A DNA stretch of 12,460 nucleotides from RZYP01 sp964386405 (GTDB lineage Bacteria; Bacillota; Negativicutes; Acidaminococcales; Acidaminococcaceae), in the NCBI GenBank assembly GCA_964386405.1, contig CAYLRW010000049.1:1-12460 (forward strand). Reading direction: 5' to 3'. The notes under the pieces are model-generated. The model was not told the origin of the DNA. It did no database searches and saw nothing but the letters and a program-made list of their open reading frames with translations. Both the position numbers and the translations under genes were made by a program. Below are positions 6,020 through 12,457 of the stretch, in pieces. Position 1 is the stretch's first letter, and each line of letters begins with the position of its first letter.

Positions 6020-6943
6020 ATGAAAAAAATGAAATCAGCTCTATTAATGGGTACCCTGGTTGCAGCGCTTGGTGCTTCTACAGTTTTCGCAGCAACTTCA
6101 ACAGGCACAAATGATTATGAGCAAAACCCCCACAAAATGCGTGATTTGGTCCAACAATCAATCCAAGAAAGAAATACTGCCAATGTTCAATACCCTGAAC
6201 ATAATAAACAACAACAAGGACCCGGTGCAGGAAACTGCCAGGGTCAAGGCCAAATGCATAAAGGCTTTGGCGGCAAACACATGGGACCTGGCGGTATGCA
6301 TATGGGAAAAGGTCCCGGCATGATGATGCACGCAGAAAATGCTAAAATTCTCGCTGATTTAACCGGCCGCGATGTAGAAAGCATTAAAGAAGAAGCTCGC
6401 TCCAACCATAAGCCGATCCGCGAAATGGCTAAAGATGCCGGTGTTTACGACCAATTCATGGCTAAACATCTTGAATTAGCCAAAAGCCATCTCAATCAAG
6501 CGGTAGCCGATGGCAAAATGTCCCAAGAACAGGCAGACAAAATTTTCCAGGACATCAAAGACGGTAAACACTTTGGACCAATGGGCATGGGTGGTATGCA
6601 TATGGGAGAAGGCCCTGGCATGATGCATGAAGAAAATGCTAAAATCCTTGCTGATTTAACCGGCCGCGATGTAGAAAGCATTAAAGAAGAAGCTCGCTCC
6701 AACCATAAGCCGATCCGCGAAATGGCTAAAGATGCCGGTGTTTACGACCAATTCATGGCTAAACATCTTGAATTAGCCAAAAGCCATCTCAATCAAGCGG
6801 TAGCCGATGGCAAAATGTCCCAAGAACAGGCAGACAAAATTTTCCAGGACATCAAAGACGGTAAACACTTTGGACCGAAGGACGGTATGCACAAACATAT
6901 GATGCAAGGCCCTCGCGATGCCAGCTGCCAGAATGATGACTGA
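6020..6943 (+). CDS. Secreted Met/His/Gly-rich protein with two near-identical helical repeats (YckD/DUF2680-like)
   Basis: A 307-aa exported protein. Residues 1-24 are a signal peptide (MKKMK, hydrophobic core, VFA cleavage site). Residues 60-105 are rich in G, Q, M and H (KHMGPGGMHMGKGPGMMMH). Next is a charged helical domain (about 106-183; ILADLTGRDVESIKEE, then AKSHLNQAVADGKMSQEQAD) resembling the YckD/DUF2680 helices of Firmicutes envelope proteins. A shorter Met/His linker (184-204), a second copy of the domain (205-282) and a His/Met tail (HKHMM) follow. Clusters of Met and His suggest extracytoplasmic binding of copper or another soft metal, or a CpxP/Spy-like stress role; neither is proven. 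Only two Cys (73, 303) are seen, one near each end of the mature chain. AAAGGAG (6005-6011) sits 8 nt before ATG. It diverges from a two-component operon. Confidence 0.9.
   Translation: MKKMKSALLMGTLVAALGASTVFAATSTGTNDYEQNPHKMRDLVQQSIQERNTANVQYPEHNKQQQGPGAGNCQGQGQMHKGFGGKHMGPGGMHMGKGPGMMMHAENAKILADLTGRDVESIKEEARSNHKPIREMAKDAGVYDQFMAKHLELAKSHLNQAVADGKMSQEQADKIFQDIKDGKHFGPMGMGGMHMGEGPGMMHEENAKILADLTGRDVESIKEEARSNHKPIREMAKDAGVYDQFMAKHLELAKSHLNQAVADGKMSQEQADKIFQDIKDGKHFGPKDGMHKHMMQGPRDASCQNDD
6335..6579 (+). repeat. Tandem intragenic repeat, copy 1
   Basis: This 245-bp segment codes for the first helical domain and recurs at 6632-6876, 297 bp downstream. Only two bases differ, both synonymous (ATT CTC against ATC CTT, both Ile-Leu). 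The last 227 bp (6353-6579) are identical. The preceding linkers are also related but differ by a 3-bp indel. Confidence 0.97.
6632..6876 (+). repeat. Tandem intragenic repeat, copy 2
   Basis: Second copy of the 245-bp domain-coding repeat (see 6335-6579). Identity breaks off immediately after GGACC at 6876, where copy 1 continues into the Met/Gly linker and copy 2 into the C-terminal tail. Confidence 0.97.
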
Positions 6944-6962
6944 TAAAAGATAAAACCCCAGC

Positions 6963-6997
6963 AAAACAGCCCTTCCTTGCACAGGAGGGGCTGTTTT
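6963..6997. terminator. Intrinsic terminator between convergent genes
   Basis: AAAACAGCCCTTCCT (6963-6977) pairs with 6983-6997 across a 5-nt loop, 15 pairs with one G-T wobble. The + strand side ends in TTTTATTTCT. On the - strand the stem is followed by a GGGGTTTTATCTTTT tail, so it can serve both the Met/His-rich protein gene and the - strand gene ending at 7015. Confidence 0.88.
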
Positions 6998-7014
6998 ATT
7001 TCTATAGGCAGCTA

Positions 7015-7536
7015 TTAAAAATCACTGGTAGTCGGAGTGCTTGGTGCTGGATTTACTTTATTCATAAGTTCATAATTTTTGTATTCAAGAGTCAGATTAA
7101 ATGGCTTTTTCTTTTCAGCCGGCAGTGCTGCATTATTTTCATAGCCAAGTTTACGAATGTACAGATCAATATAGTTATAATCATTGAAAAGCCATCTAGC
7201 CCAAGCCTCTAATCCTTTACCACCTTCACTACTTGGATTGCCATATTTAGCAATAAGATTTTTCTTATTTTCTTCAAATTTACCAATTATTTCTTGCTCA
7301 GTATTAAAAAAGCTCGCACGCCCTCCCGCTAGTTGCTCCTCGTAGAACCACACTGTTATTTCAGCCGTTTCATTATTGAATTTGCCGGTAACACTGTAAT
7401 AACGACCGTTTTGCGGACTTGGCAGTTTGGCACCATACCCATAAAATTTACCTAAAAATAACATATCTACGTATTCTGTCCCTGGTCGCTTATTAAGAGT
7501 CTCTTCCACCAATTTCCGTTCGGATTTCCACGGCAT
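7015..7536 (-). CDS. C-terminal part of a probable split MORN protein gene, unknown domain
   Basis: 173 aa from ATG, without signal peptide or membrane segment, ending in a low-complexity NPAPSTPTTSDF tail. The frame is the same as that of the MORN gene upstream: after the MORN stop (TAA, 7549-7551) the codons read G-F-L-A and then this ATG. The resulting GFLAMPWKSERKLVEE looks like the start of a secreted-protein domain commonly written G-F-L-G-x-P-W-G-x-S-x-x-E, so the domain probably begins before this ATG. Only a weak AAGG precedes it. Further along, KFYGYGAKL, ITVWFYEEQ and EIIGKFEENKKNLIAKYGNP fit an alpha/beta domain I cannot name. Either a nonsense mutation split one gene, or a cytosolic product is made by re-initiation. 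Confidence 0.6.
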   Translation of the reverse strand: MPWKSERKLVEETLNKRPGTEYVDMLFLGKFYGYGAKLPSPQNGRYYSVTGKFNNETAEITVWFYEEQLAGGRASFFNTEQEIIGKFEENKKNLIAKYGNPSSEGGKGLEAWARWLFNDYNYIDLYIRKLGYENNAALPAEKKKPFNLTLEYKNYELMNKVNPAPSTPTTSDF

Positions 7537-7548
7537 GGCAAGAAAACC

Positions 7549-8139
7549 TTACAGTTTGCGGGTAGCAGCCGGATCATCTGCATGAAAACCATTAAGCCAC
7601 TCACCCTGATAAACAATATTACCGTTTTTATCTCTTTCAACACCATAACCGTGCTGATAATTCATCTGAAAATAGCCATCATAAGTCGATCCGTCAGCTC
7701 TTGTAAACAGCCCTTTGTCATGAGCATAATTATGATAAAGTTCCCCTTCATATTTTCTGCCATCAGCGCGAATTATTGTACCGTTTTTTGGCTCGCCATC
7801 AACAAAGATAATGTCAAACCGATCGCCATTCGTGAACTTAAGAGTTCCTCTGCCTTGCGGCAGACCCTGCTTCATTACCATCTTGCCTTCAGCTTCGTAC
7901 TTCGTTTTATCTTCATATTCAATGGTATATTTAATTACTCCTTCGCCCTCAGCCATTCCATTGACGTTCGGTCCTTCCCAAGAGGCCTCGAATTTCTCAT
8001 AAGGCTCATAGACTGGCAGACTAAAACTACAGCCACCCTCCTTAAACTTAACCAGCTCAGCAGCAGCCACTGGCAAAAAGAAAAGCGATAACGAGGCATA
8101 TACACCAACGAACAGGAGCAGCTTCTTTATTAACTTCAT
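7549..8139 (-). CDS. Secreted MORN-repeat protein (probably N-terminal part of a split gene)
   Basis: 196 aa with a signal peptide (MKLIKKLLLFVGV, hydrophobic core, cleavage near VAAA-E at residues 27-28) and MORN-type repeats from about residue 60 to 184: GEGVIKY, GRGTLKFTNGDRF, ADGRKYEGELYHNYAHDKG, ADGSTYDGYFQMNYQHGYG, NIVYQGEWLNG. MORN repeats are beta-hairpin modules often found in surface or envelope proteins; a specific role cannot be given. ATG at 8139 is preferred over GTG at 8148 because AAGGA (8150-8154) gives 10-nt spacing to the ATG but almost none to the GTG. The protein stops after DPAATRKL, and the same frame continues for another 177 codons (see 7015-7536). Together they would give one protein of about 374 residues. 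Confidence 0.8.
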   Translation of the reverse strand: MKLIKKLLLFVGVYASLSLFFLPVAAAELVKFKEGGCSFSLPVYEPYEKFEASWEGPNVNGMAEGEGVIKYTIEYEDKTKYEAEGKMVMKQGLPQGRGTLKFTNGDRFDIIFVDGEPKNGTIIRADGRKYEGELYHNYAHDKGLFTRADGSTYDGYFQMNYQHGYGVERDKNGNIVYQGEWLNGFHADDPAATRKL

Positions 8140-8257
8140 CTTGAGCACATCCTTTCACCAAATACTGCGATTTTTAATCTTCATTTAAAATAATGTACTA
8201 TTCTGAATATTATTTCGTTAACAATCAAATTATTCCTGCTATTACATTATGCTGCTT

Positions 8258-8305
8258 AAAAAAAAACTTAAGCGGCCCGAGTACAAGAAGCATACTCAGA
8301 CCGCT
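8258..8305 (-). terminator. Intrinsic terminator of the LysR gene
   Basis: On the - strand AGCGGTCTGAGTA (8305-8293) pairs with 8283-8271 over 13 positions, with two U-G wobbles and a 9-nt loop. TTAAG and a run of nine T follow (8266-8258). The wobbles pair only in the - strand transcript, so direction is clear. Confidence 0.9.
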
Positions 8306-8331
8306 GCCGTCGGCAATTCAGTTGAAAATAT

Positions 8332-9210
8332 CTATTTCTTATTAAATCTTTCATCGTCCTTAAAATAATCAATTAAAAAATTTTTGAGCAAGATAACTGC
8401 ATTAGATGGATACTTATTTTTCTTCAAAAAGACGTTTACATATCTTACGCAAGGTGGTTTGCCAATGGATTTCTTCACAATACAATCAGAATTTATCGCA
8501 GCATAGACAAATTGCGGTACGAAAGCTACGCCCAATCCTAAAGAAGAAATTTCCCTAAACATGGTATTAGTTTCACTCTTAATTGCTAATTCCGGTTCGA
8601 AACCGGCTTTATTACAATAAAATTTGGTTATATTATTGACACTGCTGTCATCGAACATACCAATGAATTTGTCGTCGGCAAATTCTTGCAGCTGCACTTT
8701 ATCCTTATCAGCCAAGCGGTGATCCTTCGGCAGAACTAAATATACCTCTTCTTCCAACAGATTATAGTAATCCTGCGCCGATAATTTTTCCAGGGAAGCA
8801 TCTATACAGATATCCCAATCGTTTGTATCACCGTGCTGTAAAATCTCGAGATTAATACCAGGATGCCTCTGTTTGAATTTAGCCACTATGTCGGGCAGAT
8901 AGAAGGCCAGTACTTTCATCAAAATCCTGACTTTGCCTGTTTCCGTGCCATTTTTTATATCGGATAGTTCCAATTTGGCATTATCCATTGCCACCAAAGC
9001 GGTATTAGCGTAATTCAATAAAATTTTGCCATTTTGGTTTAAAACAATGTTTTTACCGCGGCGATCAAATAATTGCAAGGCAAACTCTATTTCCAAATTT
9101 TTTATTATCTTACTGATGGCAGGCTGGCCAATATGAAGGATTTCGCCTGCTTTTACCATATTCTGGCATTCAGCCACAACCTTAAAACAACGTAAATGTC
9201 CCAAATCCAC
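8332..9210 (-). CDS. LysR-family transcriptional regulator
   Basis: A 292-aa regulator. Residues 1-62 form the LysR winged helix-turn-helix (MDLGHLRCFKVVAE, then AGEILHIGQPAISKIIKNLE and LFDRRGKNIVLNQNG). A linker helix and a two-lobed periplasmic-binding-like effector domain (about 90-285) follow, with the hallmark EISSLGLGVAFVPQFV segment. GTG at 9210 is the start, 7 nt after AAGGAG. The gene stands alone: terminators lie on both sides (8258-8305 after it, 9361-9394 before it), and no metabolic gene is divergent to it, so its target and co-inducer are not evident. Autoregulation is the usual default for the family. Confidence 0.93.
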   Translation of the reverse strand: MDLGHLRCFKVVAECQNMVKAGEILHIGQPAISKIIKNLEIEFALQLFDRRGKNIVLNQNGKILLNYANTALVAMDNAKLELSDIKNGTETGKVRILMKVLAFYLPDIVAKFKQRHPGINLEILQHGDTNDWDICIDASLEKLSAQDYYNLLEEEVYLVLPKDHRLADKDKVQLQEFADDKFIGMFDDSSVNNITKFYCNKAGFEPELAIKSETNTMFREISSLGLGVAFVPQFVYAAINSDCIVKKSIGKPPCVRYVNVFLKKNKYPSNAVILLKNFLIDYFKDDERFNKK

Positions 9211-9360
9211 GAGCTATCTCCTTCTCTGATATTCAAATTTTGCAGAAACACCTGCTGATGCTGCCAGTTTGTATGGTCTTTTGAAGGAACCGCTGCTTCA
9301 CAGGCACTTTCTGTTACGACATTGATCATGGCAACCTCAAAGCCTGAGAGTCACTTTTGC
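9211..9360. other. LysR upstream region, no confident feature
   Basis: No convincing promoter was found. An ATG at 9329 (- strand) with GAGG five nt upstream opens a 58-codon frame that ends at 9153 inside the LysR gene in another frame; it could be a leader peptide or chance. Confidence 0.3.
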
Positions 9361-9394
9361 AAAAAAAATAGCTGCAGGAAACTTTTCCTGCAGC
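9361..9394 (-). terminator. Strong intrinsic terminator downstream of tRNA-Lys
   Basis: On the - strand a perfect 11-bp stem (GCTGCAGGAAA, 9394-9384, with 9381-9371) with a 2-base centre is followed by TA and eight T (9368-9361). It ends transcripts coming from the tRNA-Lys side or from the promoter at 9431-9459. Confidence 0.92.
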
Positions 9395-9424
9395 ATCTTT
9401 GCTGAATGTGGATCAATAGATCTT
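9361..9424 (-). ncRNA. Candidate small RNA or tRNA-Lys remnant
   Basis: A perfect-consensus promoter (9431-9459) predicts a start near 9424, and the terminator at 9361-9394 ends the transcript after about 64 nt. Between them is only AAGATCTATTGATCCACATT and a short run before the stem. GATCCAC followed shortly by TCAG matches the 5' end of the neighbouring tRNA-Lys (GATCCAC-TAGC-TCAG). No ribosome binding site or frame is present. It may be a small RNA that is mostly terminator hairpin, or the rest of a deleted second tRNA-Lys gene. Confidence 0.35.
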
Positions 9425-9430
9425 GGCGTT

Positions 9431-9459
9431 ATTATATTGTTTCCATACTTCTTTGTCAA
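9431..9459 (-). promoter_or_regulatory. Perfect consensus sigma-70-type promoter
   Basis: On the - strand TTGACA (9459-9454), 17 bp, TATAAT (9436-9431). Both boxes and the spacer are the exact consensus. The bases around the -35 box (9452-9469) match those at the tRNA-Lys promoter (9640-9657) at 17 of 18 positions. Confidence 0.8.
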
Positions 9460-9511
9460 GATATTTTTCCAGAAGAACATTTGCTGAGCTTCTGACAACT
9501 GGACAAAAAAA

Positions 9512-9587
9512 TGGTGATCCACCCGCGACTCGAACGCGGGACACCCTGATTAAAAGTCAGGTGCTCTACCGACTGAGCTAGTGGATC
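9512..9587 (-). tRNA. tRNA-Lys (anticodon TTT)
   Basis: A 76-nt cloverleaf with encoded CCA. Acceptor stem GATCCAC pairs with GTGGATC, followed by discriminator A and CCA (9514-9512). The D arm is GCTCAGTCGGTAGAGC, the anticodon stem CCTGA/TCAGG with loop CTTTTAA (anticodon 9554-9552), and the T arm CCGCG-TTCGAGT-CGCGG. All stems are fully paired. A run of seven T begins two bases after CCA; the clear terminator is at 9361-9394. Confidence 0.98.
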
Positions 9588-9618
9588 ACATCAGTTATTC
9601 CTGTGGAACAACATTAAT

Positions 9619-9647
9619 AGTTTACTTATATTCAGAGGGTTTGTCAA
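9619..9647 (-). promoter_or_regulatory. tRNA-Lys promoter
   Basis: On the - strand TTGACA (9647-9642), 17 bp, TAAACT (9624-9619). The predicted start near 9612 leaves a leader of about 25 nt before the tRNA. Confidence 0.8.
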
Positions 9648-9668
9648 GGTATTTTTCAACAAACCCTC
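9635..9668. repeat. 10-bp inverted repeat over the tRNA -35 box
   Basis: GAGGGTTTGT (9635-9644) and ACAAACCCTC (9659-9668) are perfect inverted copies 14 bp apart. The left arm includes part of the tRNA-Lys -35 box. In the purA transcript it would fold as a hairpin about 57 nt past the stop codon, without a T run. It is either a weak purA 3' structure or an operator. Confidence 0.6.
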
Positions 9669-9724
9669 AAATAAGTTAAAATATTACAGAGAGTATCCCA
9701 TTTTTTGCAGACGAGATAGTGGGT

Positions 9725-11014
9725 TTATAGCAGCTCTTTCAAAACAATGGTTTGCTGACGTCCGGCACCGACAGAAACGATGCCGAGCTCTACGCCTACA
9801 ATCTCGCTGAGACGCTCCAGGTATTTGCGTGCGTTTAACGGCAGCTCGTCATAAGAACGAATGCCGGTAATGTCGGTCATCCAACCATCGAATTCCTCGT
9901 AAACAGGTTCTACTTGGGCGAGAACTTTCAGGCTGGCAGGAATATGTTTAATTTCTTTGCCTTCGTGCTTATAAGCAACACACATTTTGATTTTTGGCAT
10001 AGTATCGAGGATATCAAGACGTGTAATTGCCAAATAATCCAAACTGTTCAACCTTGCTGCCGTTCTGACCATCACTGCATCAAGCCAGCCGCAGCGACGC
10101 GGACGACCGGTAACGGTACCGTATTCGTGGCCTGTTTCGCGCAGTTTGTTGCCCGGGCCGTCAGTATCAAGCAGCTCGGTTACGAAAGGACCTTCGCCAA
10201 CGCGAGTCGTATAAGCTTTTACAACACCGACAACATGATCAATGTCGCGAGGACCAACACCACTGCCTGTAGTAGCATTGCCGGCAGTAGGATTAGAGCT
10301 TGTTACAAACGGGTAAGTACCATGGTCTATATCAAGGAAAGTGGCTTGTGCGCCTTCAAACAGGACAGATTTACCACTTTGGAACACTTCGTCGAGTGCA
10401 GCGCCTGTATCGGTTACATACGGGCGTAATTGATCAGCAAAGTCAGTGAATTCTTGCAGCATTTGCTCATAGTCAAACGCTTCTCCGCCATAAATTTTGG
10501 TGATGAGAGCGTTTTTAGCATCCAATTGGATTTTTAATTTTTCCGCAAAAACTTCAGGATCAATTAAATCGCACATACGGATGCCGGTACGAGCTACCTT
10601 ATCCATATAGCAAGGCCCGATACCGCCTTTAGTAGTGCCGATTTTGTTAGTGCCAAGCGCAGCTTCCTGCAATTCGTCCAGACGTGCATGATAAGGCAGT
10701 ACGACATGCGCCCTGTCGGAAATCAGAATACGGCTGATATCTACGCCTTGGGCTTTAATGTCATGAATTTCCTTCAGAACGACGCCTGGGTTAATGACTA
10801 CACCGTTACCCAGGAAACAGGTTTTGCCATGGTAAAGAATACCGGAAGGCAATAAACGCAATTTATAAGCTACATTATCTACAACAACAGTATGTCCAGC
10901 ATTGGAACCACCGGAATAACGCACAACGACTTCGGCTTTTTCTGCCAGATAATCTACAATCTTGCCTTTACCTTCATCGCCCCACTGAGAGCCGATTACT
11001 ACAACTGATGGCAT
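9725..11014 (-). CDS. purA: Adenylosuccinate synthetase
   Basis: Catalyses GTP-dependent condensation of IMP with aspartate to adenylosuccinate, the first committed step to AMP, in the cytosol. The 429-aa length is standard. Visible motifs are the GTP P-loop GDEGKGK (12-18) with catalytic D13, SGGSNAGHT with H41, IGTTKGGIGP (125-134) at the IMP site, the YTTRVGEGPF segment and the C-terminal VSVGAGRQQTIV base-binding strand. ATG at 11014 has AAGGAGG 7 nt upstream, overlapping the stop codon of purB (TAAGGAGG), so the two genes are translated from one message. No T-run terminator follows; only the inverted repeat at 9635-9668 lies before the tRNA gene. Confidence 0.98.
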   Translation of the reverse strand: MPSVVVIGSQWGDEGKGKIVDYLAEKAEVVVRYSGGSNAGHTVVVDNVAYKLRLLPSGILYHGKTCFLGNGVVINPGVVLKEIHDIKAQGVDISRILISDRAHVVLPYHARLDELQEAALGTNKIGTTKGGIGPCYMDKVARTGIRMCDLIDPEVFAEKLKIQLDAKNALITKIYGGEAFDYEQMLQEFTDFADQLRPYVTDTGAALDEVFQSGKSVLFEGAQATFLDIDHGTYPFVTSSNPTAGNATTGSGVGPRDIDHVVGVVKAYTTRVGEGPFVTELLDTDGPGNKLRETGHEYGTVTGRPRRCGWLDAVMVRTAARLNSLDYLAITRLDILDTMPKIKMCVAYKHEGKEIKHIPASLKVLAQVEPVYEEFDGWMTDITGIRSYDELPLNARKYLERLSEIVGVELGIVSVGAGRQQTIVLKELL

Positions 11015-11026
11015 AAGAGTTCCTCC

Positions 11027-12319
11027 TTAGAGACCAAATCTGGCCATTATCAAATCAATATTTTTAAGCATAGGCTTAGGATCAAAGCAGGCTTCAATTT
11101 CCTCAACAGACAGATATTTCTTAATATCTTCATCCATTTCTACGTTGGTTTTGAAATCTGCACCTTCAAGCCAGCGCGCCATTGCATTGCGTTGTACCCA
11201 TTTATAGGCATCCTCGCGCAAAACACCTTTGCCCACAAGTGCAGTCAAAAGGTTCTGGCTGAAAATCAAACCGCCGGTTTTATTCATGTTAGCAATCATC
11301 GCATCAGGATAAACAAGCAGCTTATCAATGATATTGGTAAATTTACGAAGCATATGGTCCAATGCAATCGTGCTATCCGGCAGAATTACACGTTCTACGG
11401 AAGAATGGGAAATATCGCGTTCATGCCAGAGGGCGACATTTTCCATGGCAGCTACGGCATTACCGCGCAATAAACGTGCCAAACCTGATACTTTTTCGCA
11501 GGTAATCGGATTACGTTTGTGCGGCATAGCAGAGGAGCCTTTTTGACCAGGTGCGAAATACTCTTCAACCTCACGAATATCTGTACGCTGCAGGTTACGG
11601 ATCTCGGTCGCCATTTTATCCAGGGAACAGCCGATAATTGCCAATGTCGACAGGAAATAAGCATGTCTGTCACGTTGTACAACCTGTGTGGCTAATTTAA
11701 CCGGTTTAATTTCTAATTTTTCACAGACATATTGTTCAACAAACGGATCAATATTGGAATAAGTGCCAACAGCACCGGAAAGTTTGCCCACCGCTACGGT
11801 TTCGCGAGCTTCTTCCAATCTTCTGATGTTACGTTCGGTTTCATCCATCCACAGAGCGAACTTCAAACCAAGGGTCATCGGTTCAGCATGAATGCCATGG
11901 GTACGACCGATCATCACGGTATTCTTATGTTCAGCTGCGCGACGGCGCAAAACTGCATGGAATTTTTTCAATAAATCAAGCAGAATATCAGCTGCTTGTT
12001 TCATCATTACGCCCAGAGCCGTATCTTTAACGTCACTGGAAGTAAGGCCTTTATGGATATATTTAGAAGCATCGCCTACATATTCACCAACAGTAGTAAC
12101 GAAAGAAATAATGTCATGGTTAGTAACAGCTTCGATTTCATGGATTCTTTCCAAACGGAAGTCTGATTTTGTCTGAATATCCTTTAAAGCATCATCAGGA
12201 ACGAAACCTAGTTTGTTCATTGCTTCACAAGCCAGAATTTCCACTTTCAGCATTGTTCGGAATTCATTTTCTTCCGTCCAGATAGCGCCCATCTCTGGGC
12301 TGGTATAACGTTTAATCAC
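11027..12319 (-). CDS. purB: Adenylosuccinate lyase
   Basis: Acts twice in purine synthesis: it splits SAICAR to AICAR and adenylosuccinate to AMP, releasing fumarate each time. The 430-aa protein matches the length of the shorter bacterial PurB form. Features are H68 (NHDIISFV), the TSSDVKDTA substrate loop (93-101), catalytic H141 in GRTHGIHAEP and the fumarase/lyase signature SSAMPHKRNP (262-271) carrying the catalytic serine loop. The start is GTG at 12319 behind a GGGGGA box. It is the first gene of a purB-purA pair with a 12-bp gap, so the enzyme using the purA product is made from the same message. A promoter and PurBox-like site lie upstream. Confidence 0.98.
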   Translation of the reverse strand: MIKRYTSPEMGAIWTEENEFRTMLKVEILACEAMNKLGFVPDDALKDIQTKSDFRLERIHEIEAVTNHDIISFVTTVGEYVGDASKYIHKGLTSSDVKDTALGVMMKQAADILLDLLKKFHAVLRRRAAEHKNTVMIGRTHGIHAEPMTLGLKFALWMDETERNIRRLEEARETVAVGKLSGAVGTYSNIDPFVEQYVCEKLEIKPVKLATQVVQRDRHAYFLSTLAIIGCSLDKMATEIRNLQRTDIREVEEYFAPGQKGSSAMPHKRNPITCEKVSGLARLLRGNAVAAMENVALWHERDISHSSVERVILPDSTIALDHMLRKFTNIIDKLLVYPDAMIANMNKTGGLIFSQNLLTALVGKGVLREDAYKWVQRNAMARWLEGADFKTNVEMDEDIKKYLSVEEIEACFDPKPMLKNIDLIMARFGL

Positions 12320-12414
12320 AATAGTTCCCCCTATTAGTGTTTTTATGCATTTGAAATAGTGATATTGCTGTCCGAAAACGAAAAAAAGGCAAAATTACAG
12401 ACGGCACCAAAGAT

Positions 12415-12443
12415 ATTTTAGCATTTTACCCCTCTTGACGCAA
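12415..12443 (-). promoter_or_regulatory. purB-purA promoter
   Basis: On the - strand TTGCGT (12443-12438), 17 bp, TAAAAT (12420-12415), with TG one base before the -10 box (extended -10, TGCTAAAAT). The predicted leader is about 90 nt and contains a T7 tract but no clear riboswitch. Confidence 0.6.
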
Positions 12444-12444
12444 G

Positions 12445-12457
12445 AGTTTCGAACAAT
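12445..12457 (+). promoter_or_regulatory. PurBox-like site upstream of the purB promoter
   Basis: AGTTTCGAACAAT agrees with the Bacillus PurR PurBox (AWWWCCGAACWWT) at 11 of 13 positions and lies directly upstream of the -35 box. Bacillus PurR needs two inverted boxes; a partner would lie outside the window. Confidence 0.3.

Noticed and set aside
6335..6876. The direct repeats as a CRISPR array or mobile element
   Set aside because: Only two long in-frame copies coding for a protein domain; no short repeats, spacers or terminal inverted repeats.
7582..8091. 169-codon + strand frame antisense to the MORN gene
   Set aside because: No ribosome binding site or recognisable domain; the opposite strand has a signal peptide and clear MORN repeats.
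9337..9522. 61-codon - strand frame
   Set aside because: It overlaps the tRNA-Lys 3' end, the consensus promoter and the terminator, so it is chance.
9914..10429. 171-codon + strand frame within purA
   Set aside because: Antisense shadow of a highly conserved enzyme gene, without a start signal or family resemblance.
12320..12414. Purine riboswitch in the purB leader
   Set aside because: The conserved three-way-junction loops of the purine riboswitch are not visible, and the leader is probably too short for aptamer plus expression platform.
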